Origin: Streptomyces sp. 35G-GA-8 | Lineage (GTDB): Bacteria > Actinomycetota > Actinomycetes > Streptomycetales > Streptomycetaceae | Assembly (NCBI RefSeq): GCF_023534745.1 | Contig: NZ_JAMHJQ010000014.1 | Span: 62,001-126,000 of the forward strand | Direction of reading: 5' to 3' | Length of the DNA: 64,000 nt | Part shown: one piece after another, positions 8,254 to 16,290 of the stretch | How the letters are laid out: each line of letters opens with the position of its first letter | How positions within the stretch are numbered: the stretch's first letter is position 1 | The notes under the pieces: generated by a model | What the model saw: only the letters and a program-made list of their open reading frames with translations | Databases searched by the model: none | What the model was told of the DNA's origin: nothing | Made by a program: the position numbers and the translations under genes

Positions 8254-8997
8254 ATGACGCGAGCTGAAAAGACCTACCGGGCGAACGAGACCTACCGAAC
8301 GAACGAGACCTATGGCGACCCGGCGACGGCCGGGGTCGCCGTCTCCACCGACGGGCTGCCCGACTGGCTGATGCCCGTCGTGCGCGCCGCGCGGACCGTC
8401 GTACCGGAAGAGCTCAGCCGCTTTCTGCCGCCGGAGAGCGGCGACGGACGGCAGTCCGCCGTCCTGATCCTCTTCGGCGAGGGCGCCCGAGGCCCCGAGC
8501 TCCTGCTGATGGAGCGTTCCAGCACCCTGCGCTCGCATCCGGGACAGCCCTCGTTTCCCGGCGGCTCCCTCGACCCCGCCGACGGCGATCCGGCCACCAC
8601 GGGACCGCTGCGGGCGGCGCTGCGCGAGGCCGAGGAGGAGACCGGTCTCGATCCGTCCGGGGTCCAGCTCTTCGGCGTGCTGCCCAAGCTCTACATCCCG
8701 GTGAGCGAGTTCGTCGTGACGCCCGTGCTCGGCTGGTGGCGCAGCCCCACCCCTGTCGGCGTCGTCGACCCCGAGGAGACCGCCCGGGTCTTCACCGTTC
8801 CCGTGGCGGATCTCACGGACCCGGCCAACCGCGCGACGGCCCGGCACCCCAGCGGCCACCGAGGCCCGGCCTTTCTGGTCGCGTCCGCGCTGGTCTGGGG
8901 CTTTACGGCCGGAGTGATCGACAGGATCCTGTACTTCGCGGGCTGGGAGCAGCCATGGGACCGCTCCAAGCAGGTCCCGCTGGACTGGCGTGCATGA
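8254..8997 (+). CDS. NUDIX hydrolase, CoA-pyrophosphatase type
   Basis: A 247-aa protein with the extended UPF0035 signature LRSHPGQPSFPGG upstream of the NUDIX helix REAEEETGL. These features mark CoA diphosphatases of the NudL/Pcd1 type, which cut CoA into 3',5'-ADP and phosphopantetheine. It precedes marP, as in mycobacteria (Rv3672c). ATG 8254 is chosen because AGGGG lies 6 nt upstream; GTG 8248 is possible. The N-terminus carries a short internal repeat (TYRANETYRTNETY). An 8-bp GC hairpin at 9040-9058 follows the gene. Confidence 0.85.
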   Translation: MTRAEKTYRANETYRTNETYGDPATAGVAVSTDGLPDWLMPVVRAARTVVPEELSRFLPPESGDGRQSAVLILFGEGARGPELLLMERSSTLRSHPGQPSFPGGSLDPADGDPATTGPLRAALREAEEETGLDPSGVQLFGVLPKLYIPVSEFVVTPVLGWWRSPTPVGVVDPEETARVFTVPVADLTDPANRATARHPSGHRGPAFLVASALVWGFTAGVIDRILYFAGWEQPWDRSKQVPLDWRA

Positions 8998-9162
8998 CAG
9001 GCTGACCCCCAATGTTCCACCCTTCGGAGGTTCCTGACCCCGGCGGCTCCGCCGCCGGTCGCCAGGGCCGCCGGAAGCTCCGTACCGACGGCCGGGCGGG
9101 GCACCCCGCCGACGGGGCGGGGCGATGGAGACGTATCCGCGAGGCAAGCGAGGCTATTGACG

Positions 9163-10362
9163 GTGAACGTGCTGGACATCCTGCTGCTGCTCGCCGCCGT
9201 GTGGTTCGCGGTCGTCGGCTACCGCCAGGGTTTCGTGGTGGGCATCCTGTCGGTGATCGGCTTTCTCGGTGGCGGTCTCGTGGCGGTGTATCTCCTGCCC
9301 GTGGTCTGGGCCGAGATGACCGCGGACTCCGAGGTCTCCACCACGGCCGCCGTCGTCGCGATCGTCATAGTGATCGTCTGTGCCTCGGTGGGCCAGGCCT
9401 TCACCACGCACCTCGGCAACAAGCTGCGCCGCTACATCACATGGTCGCCGGCCCGCGCCCTGGACGCCGGTGGCGGCGCGCTGGTCAATGTCGTGGCCAT
9501 GCTGCTCGTGGCCTGGCTGATCGGCTCCGCCCTCGCCGGGACCTCACTGCCGACGCTCGGCAAGGAGGTCCGCAGCTCAAAGGTGCTGCTGGGGGTCTCC
9601 CGCGTGATGCCGGCCCAGGCGTCCAGCTGGTTCACGGACTTCTCGTCGGTACTGGCCCAGAACGGCTTCCCGCAGGTCTTCAGCCCGTTCGCCAATGAGC
9701 CCATCACCGAGGTGGAGGCCCCGGATCCGGCGCTCGCGGGCAGCCCGGTGGCGGCCCGCGCCCAGCAGTCGATCGTCAAGGTCGTCGGTACGGCGCCCAC
9801 CTGCGGCAAGGTCCTCGAAGGATCAGGCTTCGTCTTCGCCGACCGCCGGGTGATGACCAACGCGCATGTGGTCGGCGGCGTGGAGGAGCCCACCGTCCAG
9901 ATAGGCGGTGAGGGACGGCTGTACGACGCCAAGGTCGTCCTCTACGACTGGCAGCGCGACATCGCCGTACTGGACGTGCCGAACCTCCCCGCCGAGCCGC
10001 TCCAGTTCACCGACAAGGACGCGGCCAGCGGCGACAGCGCGATCGTCGCGGGCTTCCCGGAGAACGGCTCGTACGACGTACGCTCCGCGCGCGTCCGGGG
10101 CCGTATCGACGCGGAGGGCCCCGACATCTACCGTCGCGGCGAGGTCCGGCGCGATGTCTACTCACTCTTCGCGAACGTACGCCAGGGCAACTCCGGAGGC
10201 CCGCTCCTCACCACCGAGGGCAAGGTGTACGGAGTGATCTTCGCCAGGTCGCTCGACGATCCCCAGACCGGCTACGCCCTGACAGCTGACGAGATCCGCG
10301 ACGACATCACGCTCGGCCGGAACGCCAACCAGCAGGTCGACACCCAGGGGTGCGCGCTCTGA
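9163..10362 (+). CDS. MarP-like membrane-anchored serine protease
   Basis: A 399-aa protein with four N-terminal membrane segments of the CvpA/colicin-V type (residues about 1-125) and an extracytoplasmic trypsin-like domain. The triad is His235 (TNAHVV), Asp266 (RDIAVLD) and Ser344 (QGNSGGP). Cys214 and Cys397 are placed to form the disulfide known in MarP of M. tuberculosis (Rv3671c), needed for acid and oxidative resistance there. GTG 9163 is chosen because the hydrophobic segment begins at once and GAGG lies upstream; a TTG at 9157 is also in frame. Confidence 0.9.
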   Translation: MNVLDILLLLAAVWFAVVGYRQGFVVGILSVIGFLGGGLVAVYLLPVVWAEMTADSEVSTTAAVVAIVIVIVCASVGQAFTTHLGNKLRRYITWSPARALDAGGGALVNVVAMLLVAWLIGSALAGTSLPTLGKEVRSSKVLLGVSRVMPAQASSWFTDFSSVLAQNGFPQVFSPFANEPITEVEAPDPALAGSPVAARAQQSIVKVVGTAPTCGKVLEGSGFVFADRRVMTNAHVVGGVEEPTVQIGGEGRLYDAKVVLYDWQRDIAVLDVPNLPAEPLQFTDKDAASGDSAIVAGFPENGSYDVRSARVRGRIDAEGPDIYRRGEVRRDVYSLFANVRQGNSGGPLLTTEGKVYGVIFARSLDDPQTGYALTADEIRDDITLGRNANQQVDTQGCAL

Positions 10363-10371
10363 GCGCTCTGA

Positions 10372-10431
10372 GCCGTGTGGCTCCGGGCCGTGTCGCTCCG
10401 GGCCGTGTCGCTCCGGGCCGTGTCCGCAGAG
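10372..10431. repeat. 15-nt tandem repeat after marP
   Basis: Three 15-nt units of the form GCCGTGTCGCTCCGG (10372-10416) and a partial fourth follow the marP stop. They end exactly at the left arm of the terminator hairpin. Confidence 0.8.
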
Positions 10432-10456
10432 TTCCGCCCGGCTCGCCGGGCGGAAC
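10431..10456. terminator. Bidirectional hairpin terminator
   Basis: Perfect 11-bp arms (10431-10441 and 10446-10456) with a CTCG tetraloop. It lies between marP and the convergent 59-aa gene, only 15 bp from the latter's stop codon. Confidence 0.8.
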
Positions 10457-10470
10457 GCTGTGACATGCCC

Positions 10471-10650
10471 TCAGGAGCGCTGATGGCGCAGCCGGGCGGA
10501 GACCCAGCGCGCTCTGCGGCGGAGGATCAGGGAAATACCGAGCCGGGGATCATGGCCCTGCTCGTCGGACCCGCCCCTTCTGTGGGTGATCGGCGCAGAG
10601 GCCGAGCGGCGGTTGCGTGCTGCGTCACCGTAGTCGTGCGTCCAGCCCAT
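10471..10650 (-). CDS. Small basic protein of 59 residues
   Basis: This short frame begins MGWTHDYGDAARNRR and ends LRRRARWVSARLRHQRS. It is rich in arginine with no membrane segment, signal peptide or known motif. Support for its reality: an ATG at 10650 with ACAGG about 10 nt upstream, a stop 15 bp from a perfect bidirectional hairpin, and clean convergent spacing with marP. A role in nucleic-acid binding would be a guess from charge. I am moderately sure it is translated. Confidence 0.55.
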   Translation of the reverse strand: MGWTHDYGDAARNRRSASAPITHRRGGSDEQGHDPRLGISLILRRRARWVSARLRHQRS

Positions 10651-10886
10651 ACTTCGACCTGTGCCCCTGGCCCATGGTCGGTAACCGCGCGGGAGTGGGC
10701 CAATTGGCCTATGCGCGAGGCATTTGGCTGTTCGTAGGACAAGCGTTCAAAGGGTGACAACCGGGGCGGGCGGCGCGTCGCTCTTCACCGGTCCGTGTCA
10801 GCCGCCCGGCTCGCCGCAAGAGCCGCCGGCAGCCGCAGCCGCCCGCGGTCATCGCCGACGAGTCTCGCCGCCGCCCGCAAACCAGT

Positions 10887-11876
10887 TCAGCGGTCCGGCT
10901 CGGGGTCCTTCAGCCAGTTGATGAGTTCCGCGGAGAACGCGGCGGGGTCCTCCTCGTGCGGGAAGTGCCCCAGACCATCGAACAGCCGCCAGCGATAGGG
11001 CGCTTCCACATACTCGGCCGACCCCGCCGTGCTGCGCGTCCGCATCGCCGGGTCGAGTGACCCGTGCAGCTGGAGCGTCGGCACCCGCACCGGCCGCTTC
11101 ATCCGCCGGTTGAACTGGATGCCGTCCGGCCGCGCCATCGACCGCACCATCCAGCGGTACGGCTCGATCGAGCAGTGCGCGGTCGACGGGATGGTCATCG
11201 CGCGCCGGTAGATCCCGAGCGCCTCATCGTCGGGCGGCCGGGGGCCCGACCAGTCCCGGATCAGCTGCCCCACCAGCGCCGCGTCGTCGGCGACGAGCTG
11301 ACGCTCCGGCAGCCACGGCCGCTGGAAGCCCCAGATATACGATCCGGCGCGGCTCTGCGAGAGGTCGGAGAGCATCGCCGAGCGCCAGCGGCGCGGGTGC
11401 GGCATCGAGGACACCGCGAGCCGGCGCACCAGCTTGGGCCGCATCACGGCCGCCGTCCAGGCGAGATAGCCGCCCAGATCATGGCCCACGAGCGCCGCGT
11501 CCGGCTCACCGAGGGAGCGCACCACCCCGGTGATGTCGAGCGCCAGATTGGCGGGGTCGTACCCCCGGGGCGTACGGTCGCTGCCGCCCACCCCCCGTAG
11601 ATCCATGGCCACCGCGCGATACCCGGCGTCCGCCAGCGCGGTCAGCTGATGGCGCCACGTCCACCAGAACTGCGGGAAGCCATGGAGCAGCAACACCAGC
11701 GGCCCCTCGCCCATCTCGGCGATATGGAAGCGCGCACCATTGGCTGCCACATCGCGATGGGTCCAGGGACCATCGAGACGGACAGCGGAAGCCGGTGTCG
11801 CTCCTGAGGTCCCACCGGAGGGCGTGCCAGGCCCCGTGCCGGAGGTCTTGCCGGGGTCGGATTCAGGGGCGGTCAT
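10887..11876 (-). CDS. Alpha/beta hydrolase, epoxide-hydrolase type
   Basis: A 329-aa alpha/beta-hydrolase. The oxyanion-hole motif is LLLHGFPQFWW, the nucleophile elbow GHDLGGYLAW carries an Asp rather than Ser, as in epoxide hydrolases and haloalkane dehalogenases, and the His is in LFDGLGHFPHEED. The syntenic mycobacterial gene is ephE (Rv3670). The first 35 residues are Gly/Ser/Thr-rich and probably disordered. The ATG overlaps the TGA of the holin-like gene (11873-11876), so the two are coupled. Substrate unknown. Confidence 0.85.
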   Translation of the reverse strand: MTAPESDPGKTSGTGPGTPSGGTSGATPASAVRLDGPWTHRDVAANGARFHIAEMGEGPLVLLLHGFPQFWWTWRHQLTALADAGYRAVAMDLRGVGGSDRTPRGYDPANLALDITGVVRSLGEPDAALVGHDLGGYLAWTAAVMRPKLVRRLAVSSMPHPRRWRSAMLSDLSQSRAGSYIWGFQRPWLPERQLVADDAALVGQLIRDWSGPRPPDDEALGIYRRAMTIPSTAHCSIEPYRWMVRSMARPDGIQFNRRMKRPVRVPTLQLHGSLDPAMRTRSTAGSAEYVEAPYRWRLFDGLGHFPHEEDPAAFSAELINWLKDPEPDR

Positions 11877-12370
11877 GCAGACGAGCGTGCCACAGACTTG
11901 GTGACTTCCCGGACCTGGCGGGGATGCGGCTTCACGTTCTGCAGTACGGCCGCCGTCTCCTTGGCCGAGGCGATGGACTTCTCCGGCGGCTTCACCTTCT
12001 TGAACTTCAGCAGCGCGAGCCCGGCGAGCAGCGCCGCGAGGATCAGAAACGCTCCGCCCACGATCAGGAACGACCAGGCGAGCCCGAGCCCCAGATTGTG
12101 GATCCCGTACGCGGCGGCGAAGCTCAGCACCGGCAGGGAGAACAGGGCGAACACCGCCGCGATCGCGATGGCGGTCCCACCGGTCACACCACGCTTGACG
12201 TCCTGTCGGATCTCGGCCTTGGCCAGGGCGATCTCATCGTGCACCAGCGCGGACATCTCGGCGGTGGCCGAGGCGACCAGCTGGCCAATGCTGCGGTCGC
12301 CGGCGGCGGCGGCTTCGATCACGGTACCGGTCCGGACGGCGTCGGCGACGTGCTTGCCGGGGTCGCTCAT
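11873..12370 (-). CDS. Holin-X-like (phage_holin_3_6) membrane protein
   Basis: A 165-aa protein starting at ATG 12370 with GGGAG six bases upstream. An amphipathic N-terminal helix (LVASATAEMSALVHDEIALAKAE) is followed by two membrane segments (AIAIAAVFALFSLPVLSFAA and SFLIVGGAFLILAALLAGLA) and a lysine-rich tail. This is the actinobacterial Holin-X (DUF1469/PF07332) pattern. Despite the name, these are housekeeping membrane proteins; no phage gene is nearby. It lies 62 bp after nhaA and is coupled to the hydrolase, so the three probably form one operon. Confidence 0.82.
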   Translation of the reverse strand: MSDPGKHVADAVRTGTVIEAAAAGDRSIGQLVASATAEMSALVHDEIALAKAEIRQDVKRGVTGGTAIAIAAVFALFSLPVLSFAAAYGIHNLGLGLAWSFLIVGGAFLILAALLAGLALLKFKKVKPPEKSIASAKETAAVLQNVKPHPRQVREVTKSVARSSA

Positions 12371-12432
12371 CGGTGACTCCCTCTTCTCGCTCTTCTCGGC
12401 TACGGACCGTCGGCTACGAATCCGTTGTCCGA

Positions 12433-13866
12433 TCATGCCGGACCCTCGCCGTCTCCGCGCGCTGCCCCCGCGTGTTCCGCCAGCCGACGGTGCTCGGCGG
12501 CCTTCGCCTCGTACAGCTCCGCCATGCGCAAGTGGTATGCCGGATCGTCCTGTTCATAGATGTCGGGGATACCGTCCCGGTCCTCGTCCCGCTCCTCCTC
12601 CTCGTACAGCGCACGGTACGTGCGGACGCGCAGCTTCAGCAGTACCCCGGAGAAGACGGCGGCTATGACCGAGCCGGTCAGCACCGCGGCCTTCACCTCG
12701 TCGGTGAGCGCGGGGTCCGTCGAGAAGGCCAGCTCGCCGATGAGCAGCGAGACGGTGAAACCGATCCCGGCGAGCGAGGCGAGCGCGAAGACATCGGGCC
12801 AGGCCAGGTCCTCGTTCAGCTCGGCCCTGGTGAAGCGCGCGGCCAGCCACGTGCCGCCGAAGATACCGACCGCCTTGCCGACGACCAGACCCAGTACGAC
12901 GCCAAGGGTCTCCGGCTGGGTGAAGACCTCGCCGAGCGCATGGCCCGAGACGGAGACCCCCGCGGAGAAGAGCGCGAACAGCGGTACGGCCAGACCGGCC
13001 GAGACGGGGCGCACCAGATGCTCGATGTGCTCGCCGGGGGAGTGCTTCTCGCCCTCGTTCCTGGTGCAGCGCAGCATCAGCCCCATCGCGACCCCGGCGA
13101 TGGTGGCGTGGACGCCGCTGTTGTACATCAGGCCCCAAATGACCAGCGCCAGCGGGATATACACGTACCAACCGCGTACGCCCTTGCGCAGCAGGATCCA
13201 GAAGACGACGAGACCGGCGACCGCGCCGCCGAGCGCCGCGAAGTTCAGAGTGCTGGTGAAGAAGACGGCGATGATCAGGATGGCGAAGAGATCGTCGACG
13301 ACCGCGAGGGTGAGGAGGAAGGCGCGCAGCGCGGAGGGCAGTGAGGTGCCGATCACCGCGAGGACGGCGAGCGCGAAGGCGATATCGGTGGCGACGGGCA
13401 CGGCCCAGCCGCTCAGAGACCCGCCGCCGGTCGTGTTGACCAGCACATAGACCAGGGCGGGCACGATCATTCCGCAGAGCGCGGCGATCACGGGGAGTGC
13501 GGCGGCCTTGGGATCGCGCAGTTCCCCGGCCACCAGTTCGCGCTTCAGCTCGATGCCGGCGACGAAGAAGAAGATGGCGAGCAGACCGTCGGCCGCCCAG
13601 TGCTGTATGGAGAGGTCGAGGCCGAGCGAGGCGGGTCCGAAGTGGAAGTCGCTTACGGCCTCGTAGCTGTGGCTCAGTGGTGTGTTCGCCCAGAGGAGGG
13701 CGGCGATGGCGGCGACGAGCAGAAGGACGCCGCCGACAGTCTCCGTGCGCAGCGCCTCCGCGAGATAGTTCCGCTCGGGCAGCGGGAGGCGTCCGAGGAA
13801 CTTACGGCCGGTGGGTGTGGGCGCGGATATGGGCACGGCGAAGGCCTCCGGTCGAACTGCGGGCAT
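12433..13866 (-). CDS. nhaA: Na+/H+ antiporter NhaA
   Basis: A 477-aa antiporter. The two ion-site aspartates lie in LAVVDDLFAILI, with the partner motif VPVATDIAFALAVL and a series of about 12 membrane segments. It exchanges Na+ or Li+ for H+ in pH and salt homeostasis. The protein is about 90 residues longer than E. coli NhaA: a charged C-terminal tail contains DEDRDGIPDIYE (residues 427-438, bases 12553-12588), which fits a D-x-D-x-D-G calcium-binding loop. Translation starts at ATG 13866. Confidence 0.93.
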   Translation of the reverse strand: MPAVRPEAFAVPISAPTPTGRKFLGRLPLPERNYLAEALRTETVGGVLLLVAAIAALLWANTPLSHSYEAVSDFHFGPASLGLDLSIQHWAADGLLAIFFFVAGIELKRELVAGELRDPKAAALPVIAALCGMIVPALVYVLVNTTGGGSLSGWAVPVATDIAFALAVLAVIGTSLPSALRAFLLTLAVVDDLFAILIIAVFFTSTLNFAALGGAVAGLVVFWILLRKGVRGWYVYIPLALVIWGLMYNSGVHATIAGVAMGLMLRCTRNEGEKHSPGEHIEHLVRPVSAGLAVPLFALFSAGVSVSGHALGEVFTQPETLGVVLGLVVGKAVGIFGGTWLAARFTRAELNEDLAWPDVFALASLAGIGFTVSLLIGELAFSTDPALTDEVKAAVLTGSVIAAVFSGVLLKLRVRTYRALYEEEERDEDRDGIPDIYEQDDPAYHLRMAELYEAKAAEHRRLAEHAGAARGDGEGPA

Positions 13867-13993
13867 GACGCATCACATGCCGACCAGACTTCCCGGCGCA
13901 CCTTGTAAATCTTGTTGTGTTATTTACGCGCTGCCTACTTTACCCGGCCGGGACGATCGCCGCGCAGGGGAGCGTTGCGCGAGGGAGCACGCA

Positions 13994-14028
13994 GCGGGGC
14001 GCCCGGCATTGAATGCCGAGCGCCCCGC
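13994..14028 (-). terminator. Terminator of acs
   Basis: Arms at 13994-14009 and 14013-14028 pair over 16 positions with one mismatch around a 3-nt loop (TGA). It lies 67 bp past the acs stop and upstream of nhaA, isolating the two transcripts. Confidence 0.75.
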
Positions 14029-14047
14029 GGCGGGGCGGCCTCGCCCC

Positions 14048-14108
14048 GCTCAGTCCCCGCCCTGCTCAGTCCTCGCCCGCTCAGTCCTCGCCCGCTCAGT
14101 CCTCGCTG
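14048..14108. repeat. 15-16-nt tandem repeat over the acs stop codon
   Basis: Four head-to-tail units of the form GCTCAGTCCTCGCCC run from 14048 to 14108. The first-transcribed unit contains the acs stop codon (TGA, 14096-14098) and last codons. The others repeat that 3' end in the untranslated tail, as if the gene terminus had been amplified by slippage. Confidence 0.8.
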
Positions 14109-16051
14109 GTCGCGCTGGGCAGCTGGGACTGGATGAGATCCATGACCGACGAGTCGGTGAGCGTGGTGACATCGCCGAGCTGGCGGTTCTCCGCGACATC
14201 CCGCAGCAGCCGCCGCATGATCTTGCCCGAGCGGGTCTTCGGCAGCTCCGCGACGGGGAGGATCCGCTTGGGCTTCGCGATCGGACCCAGCGTGGTGCCG
14301 ACATGGTTGCGCAGCTCGGCCACGAGACCGTCATCGACGAGGGCCGAGCCCCGCAGGATCACGAAGGCGACGATGGCCTGGCCGGTCGTCTCGTCCGTGG
14401 CACCGACCACGGCGGCCTCGGCGACCTTGGGGTGCGAGACGAGGGCCGACTCCACCTCCGTCGTCGAGATGTTGTGGCCGGAGACGAGCATGACGTCGTC
14501 CACCCGCCCGAGCAGCCAGATATCGCCGTCGTCGTCCTTCTTCGCGCCGTCCCCGGCGAAGTACTTGCCCTCGAAGCGGGACCAGTACGTGTCGATGAAC
14601 CGCTGGTCGTCGCCCCAGATGGTGCGCAGCATCGACGGCCAGGGCTCGGTCAGGACGAGATAGCCGCCGCCCCCGTCGGGCACCTCGCGGGCCTCGTCGT
14701 CCACGACGGTCGCCGAGATCCCCGGCAGGGCGCGCTGGGCGGAGCCCGGCTTGGTCTCCGTCACACCGGGGAGCGGGGAGATCATCATGGCGCCGGTCTC
14801 CGTCTGCCACCAGGTGTCCACGATCGGGGTCTTGCCGGCGCCGATGTGCTCGCGGTACCAGATCCACGCCTCGGGGTTGATCGGCTCACCGACCGAGCCC
14901 AGCACCCGCAGGGAAGTGAGATCGAACTTCGCGGGGATGTCGTCGCCCCACTTCATGAACGTACGGATGGCGGTCGGCGCCGTGTAGAGGATCGTCACCC
15001 CGTACTTCTGGATGATCTCCCAGAACCGCCCCTGGTGCGGGGTGTCGGGGGTGCCCTCGTACATCACCTGGGTGGCGCCATTGGCCAGCGGCCCGTACAC
15101 GATGTACGAGTGGCCGGTCACCCAGCCGATGTCGGCCGTGCACCAGTACACGTCCGTCTCCGGCTTGAGGTCGAAGACGGCGTGGTGGGTGTAGGCCGCC
15201 TGGGTGAGGTAGCCGCCCGAGGTGTGCAGGATGCCCTTGGGCTTACCCGTCGTACCCGAGGTGTAGAGGATGAAGAGCGGGTGCTCCGCCGGGAACGCCT
15301 CGGGGGTGTGCTCCGGGGACTGGCGCCCGACGATGTCGTGCCACCACACATCACGGGAGTCGTCGAAGGCGGTGTCCTGGCCGGTACGGCGGACCACCAG
15401 CACGCGCTCGACCTGCGGGCACTTCGCCACGGCCTCGTCGATGGCCGGCTTGAGTGCGGTCGGCTTGCCGCGGCGGTAGCCACCGTCGGAGGTGATGACC
15501 AGCTTGGCGTCGGCGTCCTGGATACGGGAGGCGACCGCGTCGGCCGAGAAGCCGCCGAAGACCACGGAGTGCGCGGCGCCGATCCTGGCGCAGGCCAGCA
15601 TGGCGACCGCGGCCTCGGGGATCATCGGCAGATATACGGCGACCCGGTCGCCCGCGCGCACCCCCAGCTCGGTGAGCGCGTTTGCGGCCCGCGACACCTC
15701 GTCCTTCAGCTCCGCGTAAGTGATCGCGCGGCTGTCGCCCGGCTCGCCCTCGAAGTGGATGGCCACGCGGTCTCCGTGACCGGCCGCCACATGGCGATCG
15801 ACGCAGTTGTAGGCGACGTTCAGCTCGCCGTCCGCGAACCACTTCGCGAATGGCGGGTTCGACCAGTCCAGCGTCTCGGTCGGCTCGGTGACCCAAGTGA
15901 GCCGCCTCGCCTGCTCGGCCCAGAAGCCAAGCCTGTCCGCCTCGGCCTGCTCGTACGCCTCCGCCGTCACATTGGCGTGCGCGGCCAGCTCGGTCGGCGG
16001 TGCGAACCGCCGGTCCTCCTTGAGCAGGTTGGCCAGGCTTTCGTTGCTCAC
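14096..16051 (-). CDS. acs: Acetyl-CoA synthetase (AMP-forming)
   Basis: A 651-aa enzyme that makes acetyl-CoA from acetate, ATP and CoA. The AMP-binding P-loop YTSGTTGKPKGILHTSGG, the conserved VDTWWQTETG, and the C-terminal PKTRSGKIMRR are present; the last contains the lysine regulated by acetylation in this family. Length is normal for Acs. The start is GTG 16051 with AAGGGAG about 8 nt upstream. It stands alone, with its own terminator. Confidence 0.95.
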   Translation of the reverse strand: MSNESLANLLKEDRRFAPPTELAAHANVTAEAYEQAEADRLGFWAEQARRLTWVTEPTETLDWSNPPFAKWFADGELNVAYNCVDRHVAAGHGDRVAIHFEGEPGDSRAITYAELKDEVSRAANALTELGVRAGDRVAVYLPMIPEAAVAMLACARIGAAHSVVFGGFSADAVASRIQDADAKLVITSDGGYRRGKPTALKPAIDEAVAKCPQVERVLVVRRTGQDTAFDDSRDVWWHDIVGRQSPEHTPEAFPAEHPLFILYTSGTTGKPKGILHTSGGYLTQAAYTHHAVFDLKPETDVYWCTADIGWVTGHSYIVYGPLANGATQVMYEGTPDTPHQGRFWEIIQKYGVTILYTAPTAIRTFMKWGDDIPAKFDLTSLRVLGSVGEPINPEAWIWYREHIGAGKTPIVDTWWQTETGAMMISPLPGVTETKPGSAQRALPGISATVVDDEAREVPDGGGGYLVLTEPWPSMLRTIWGDDQRFIDTYWSRFEGKYFAGDGAKKDDDGDIWLLGRVDDVMLVSGHNISTTEVESALVSHPKVAEAAVVGATDETTGQAIVAFVILRGSALVDDGLVAELRNHVGTTLGPIAKPKRILPVAELPKTRSGKIMRRLLRDVAENRQLGDVTTLTDSSVMDLIQSQLPSATSED

Positions 16052-16222
16052 GACATCTCCCTTTCCCAGGGCGTCCTATGTCCTATGTGTCCCGGGCCAA
16101 GCTCATCAGGCGGATGCCCGGGTGACAAGGGGCTTCCAGGAATTGGTTTAGACCTGTGTGATGGGATCGGATCCGCCGCCCGGACACGGGCCCGGATCCG
16201 CTATCCCGCGTCCGACTGAGAT

Positions 16223-16260
16223 GTGGCCCTCCTCCCCGGGGTGGTGGGAAGGGGGGCCAC
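16223..16260 (-). terminator. Terminator of the SulP-carbonic anhydrase gene
   Basis: Arms at 16223-16237 and 16246-16260 pair over 15 positions with one wobble and one mismatch, with an 8-nt loop. It begins 30 bp after the stop codon of the minus-strand gene. Confidence 0.65.
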
Positions 16261-16290
16261 AGACTCTCACGGATGCGGTGCGAGTTCGGT

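Noticed and set aside
9012-9162. Short plus-strand frame before marP
   Set aside because: It overlaps GC hairpins, has no ribosome site, and its extension is a shadow of marP in another frame.
11873-12370. Prophage lysis gene
   Set aside because: The holin-like protein belongs to a chromosomal actinobacterial family and sits in a conserved operon with no phage genes.
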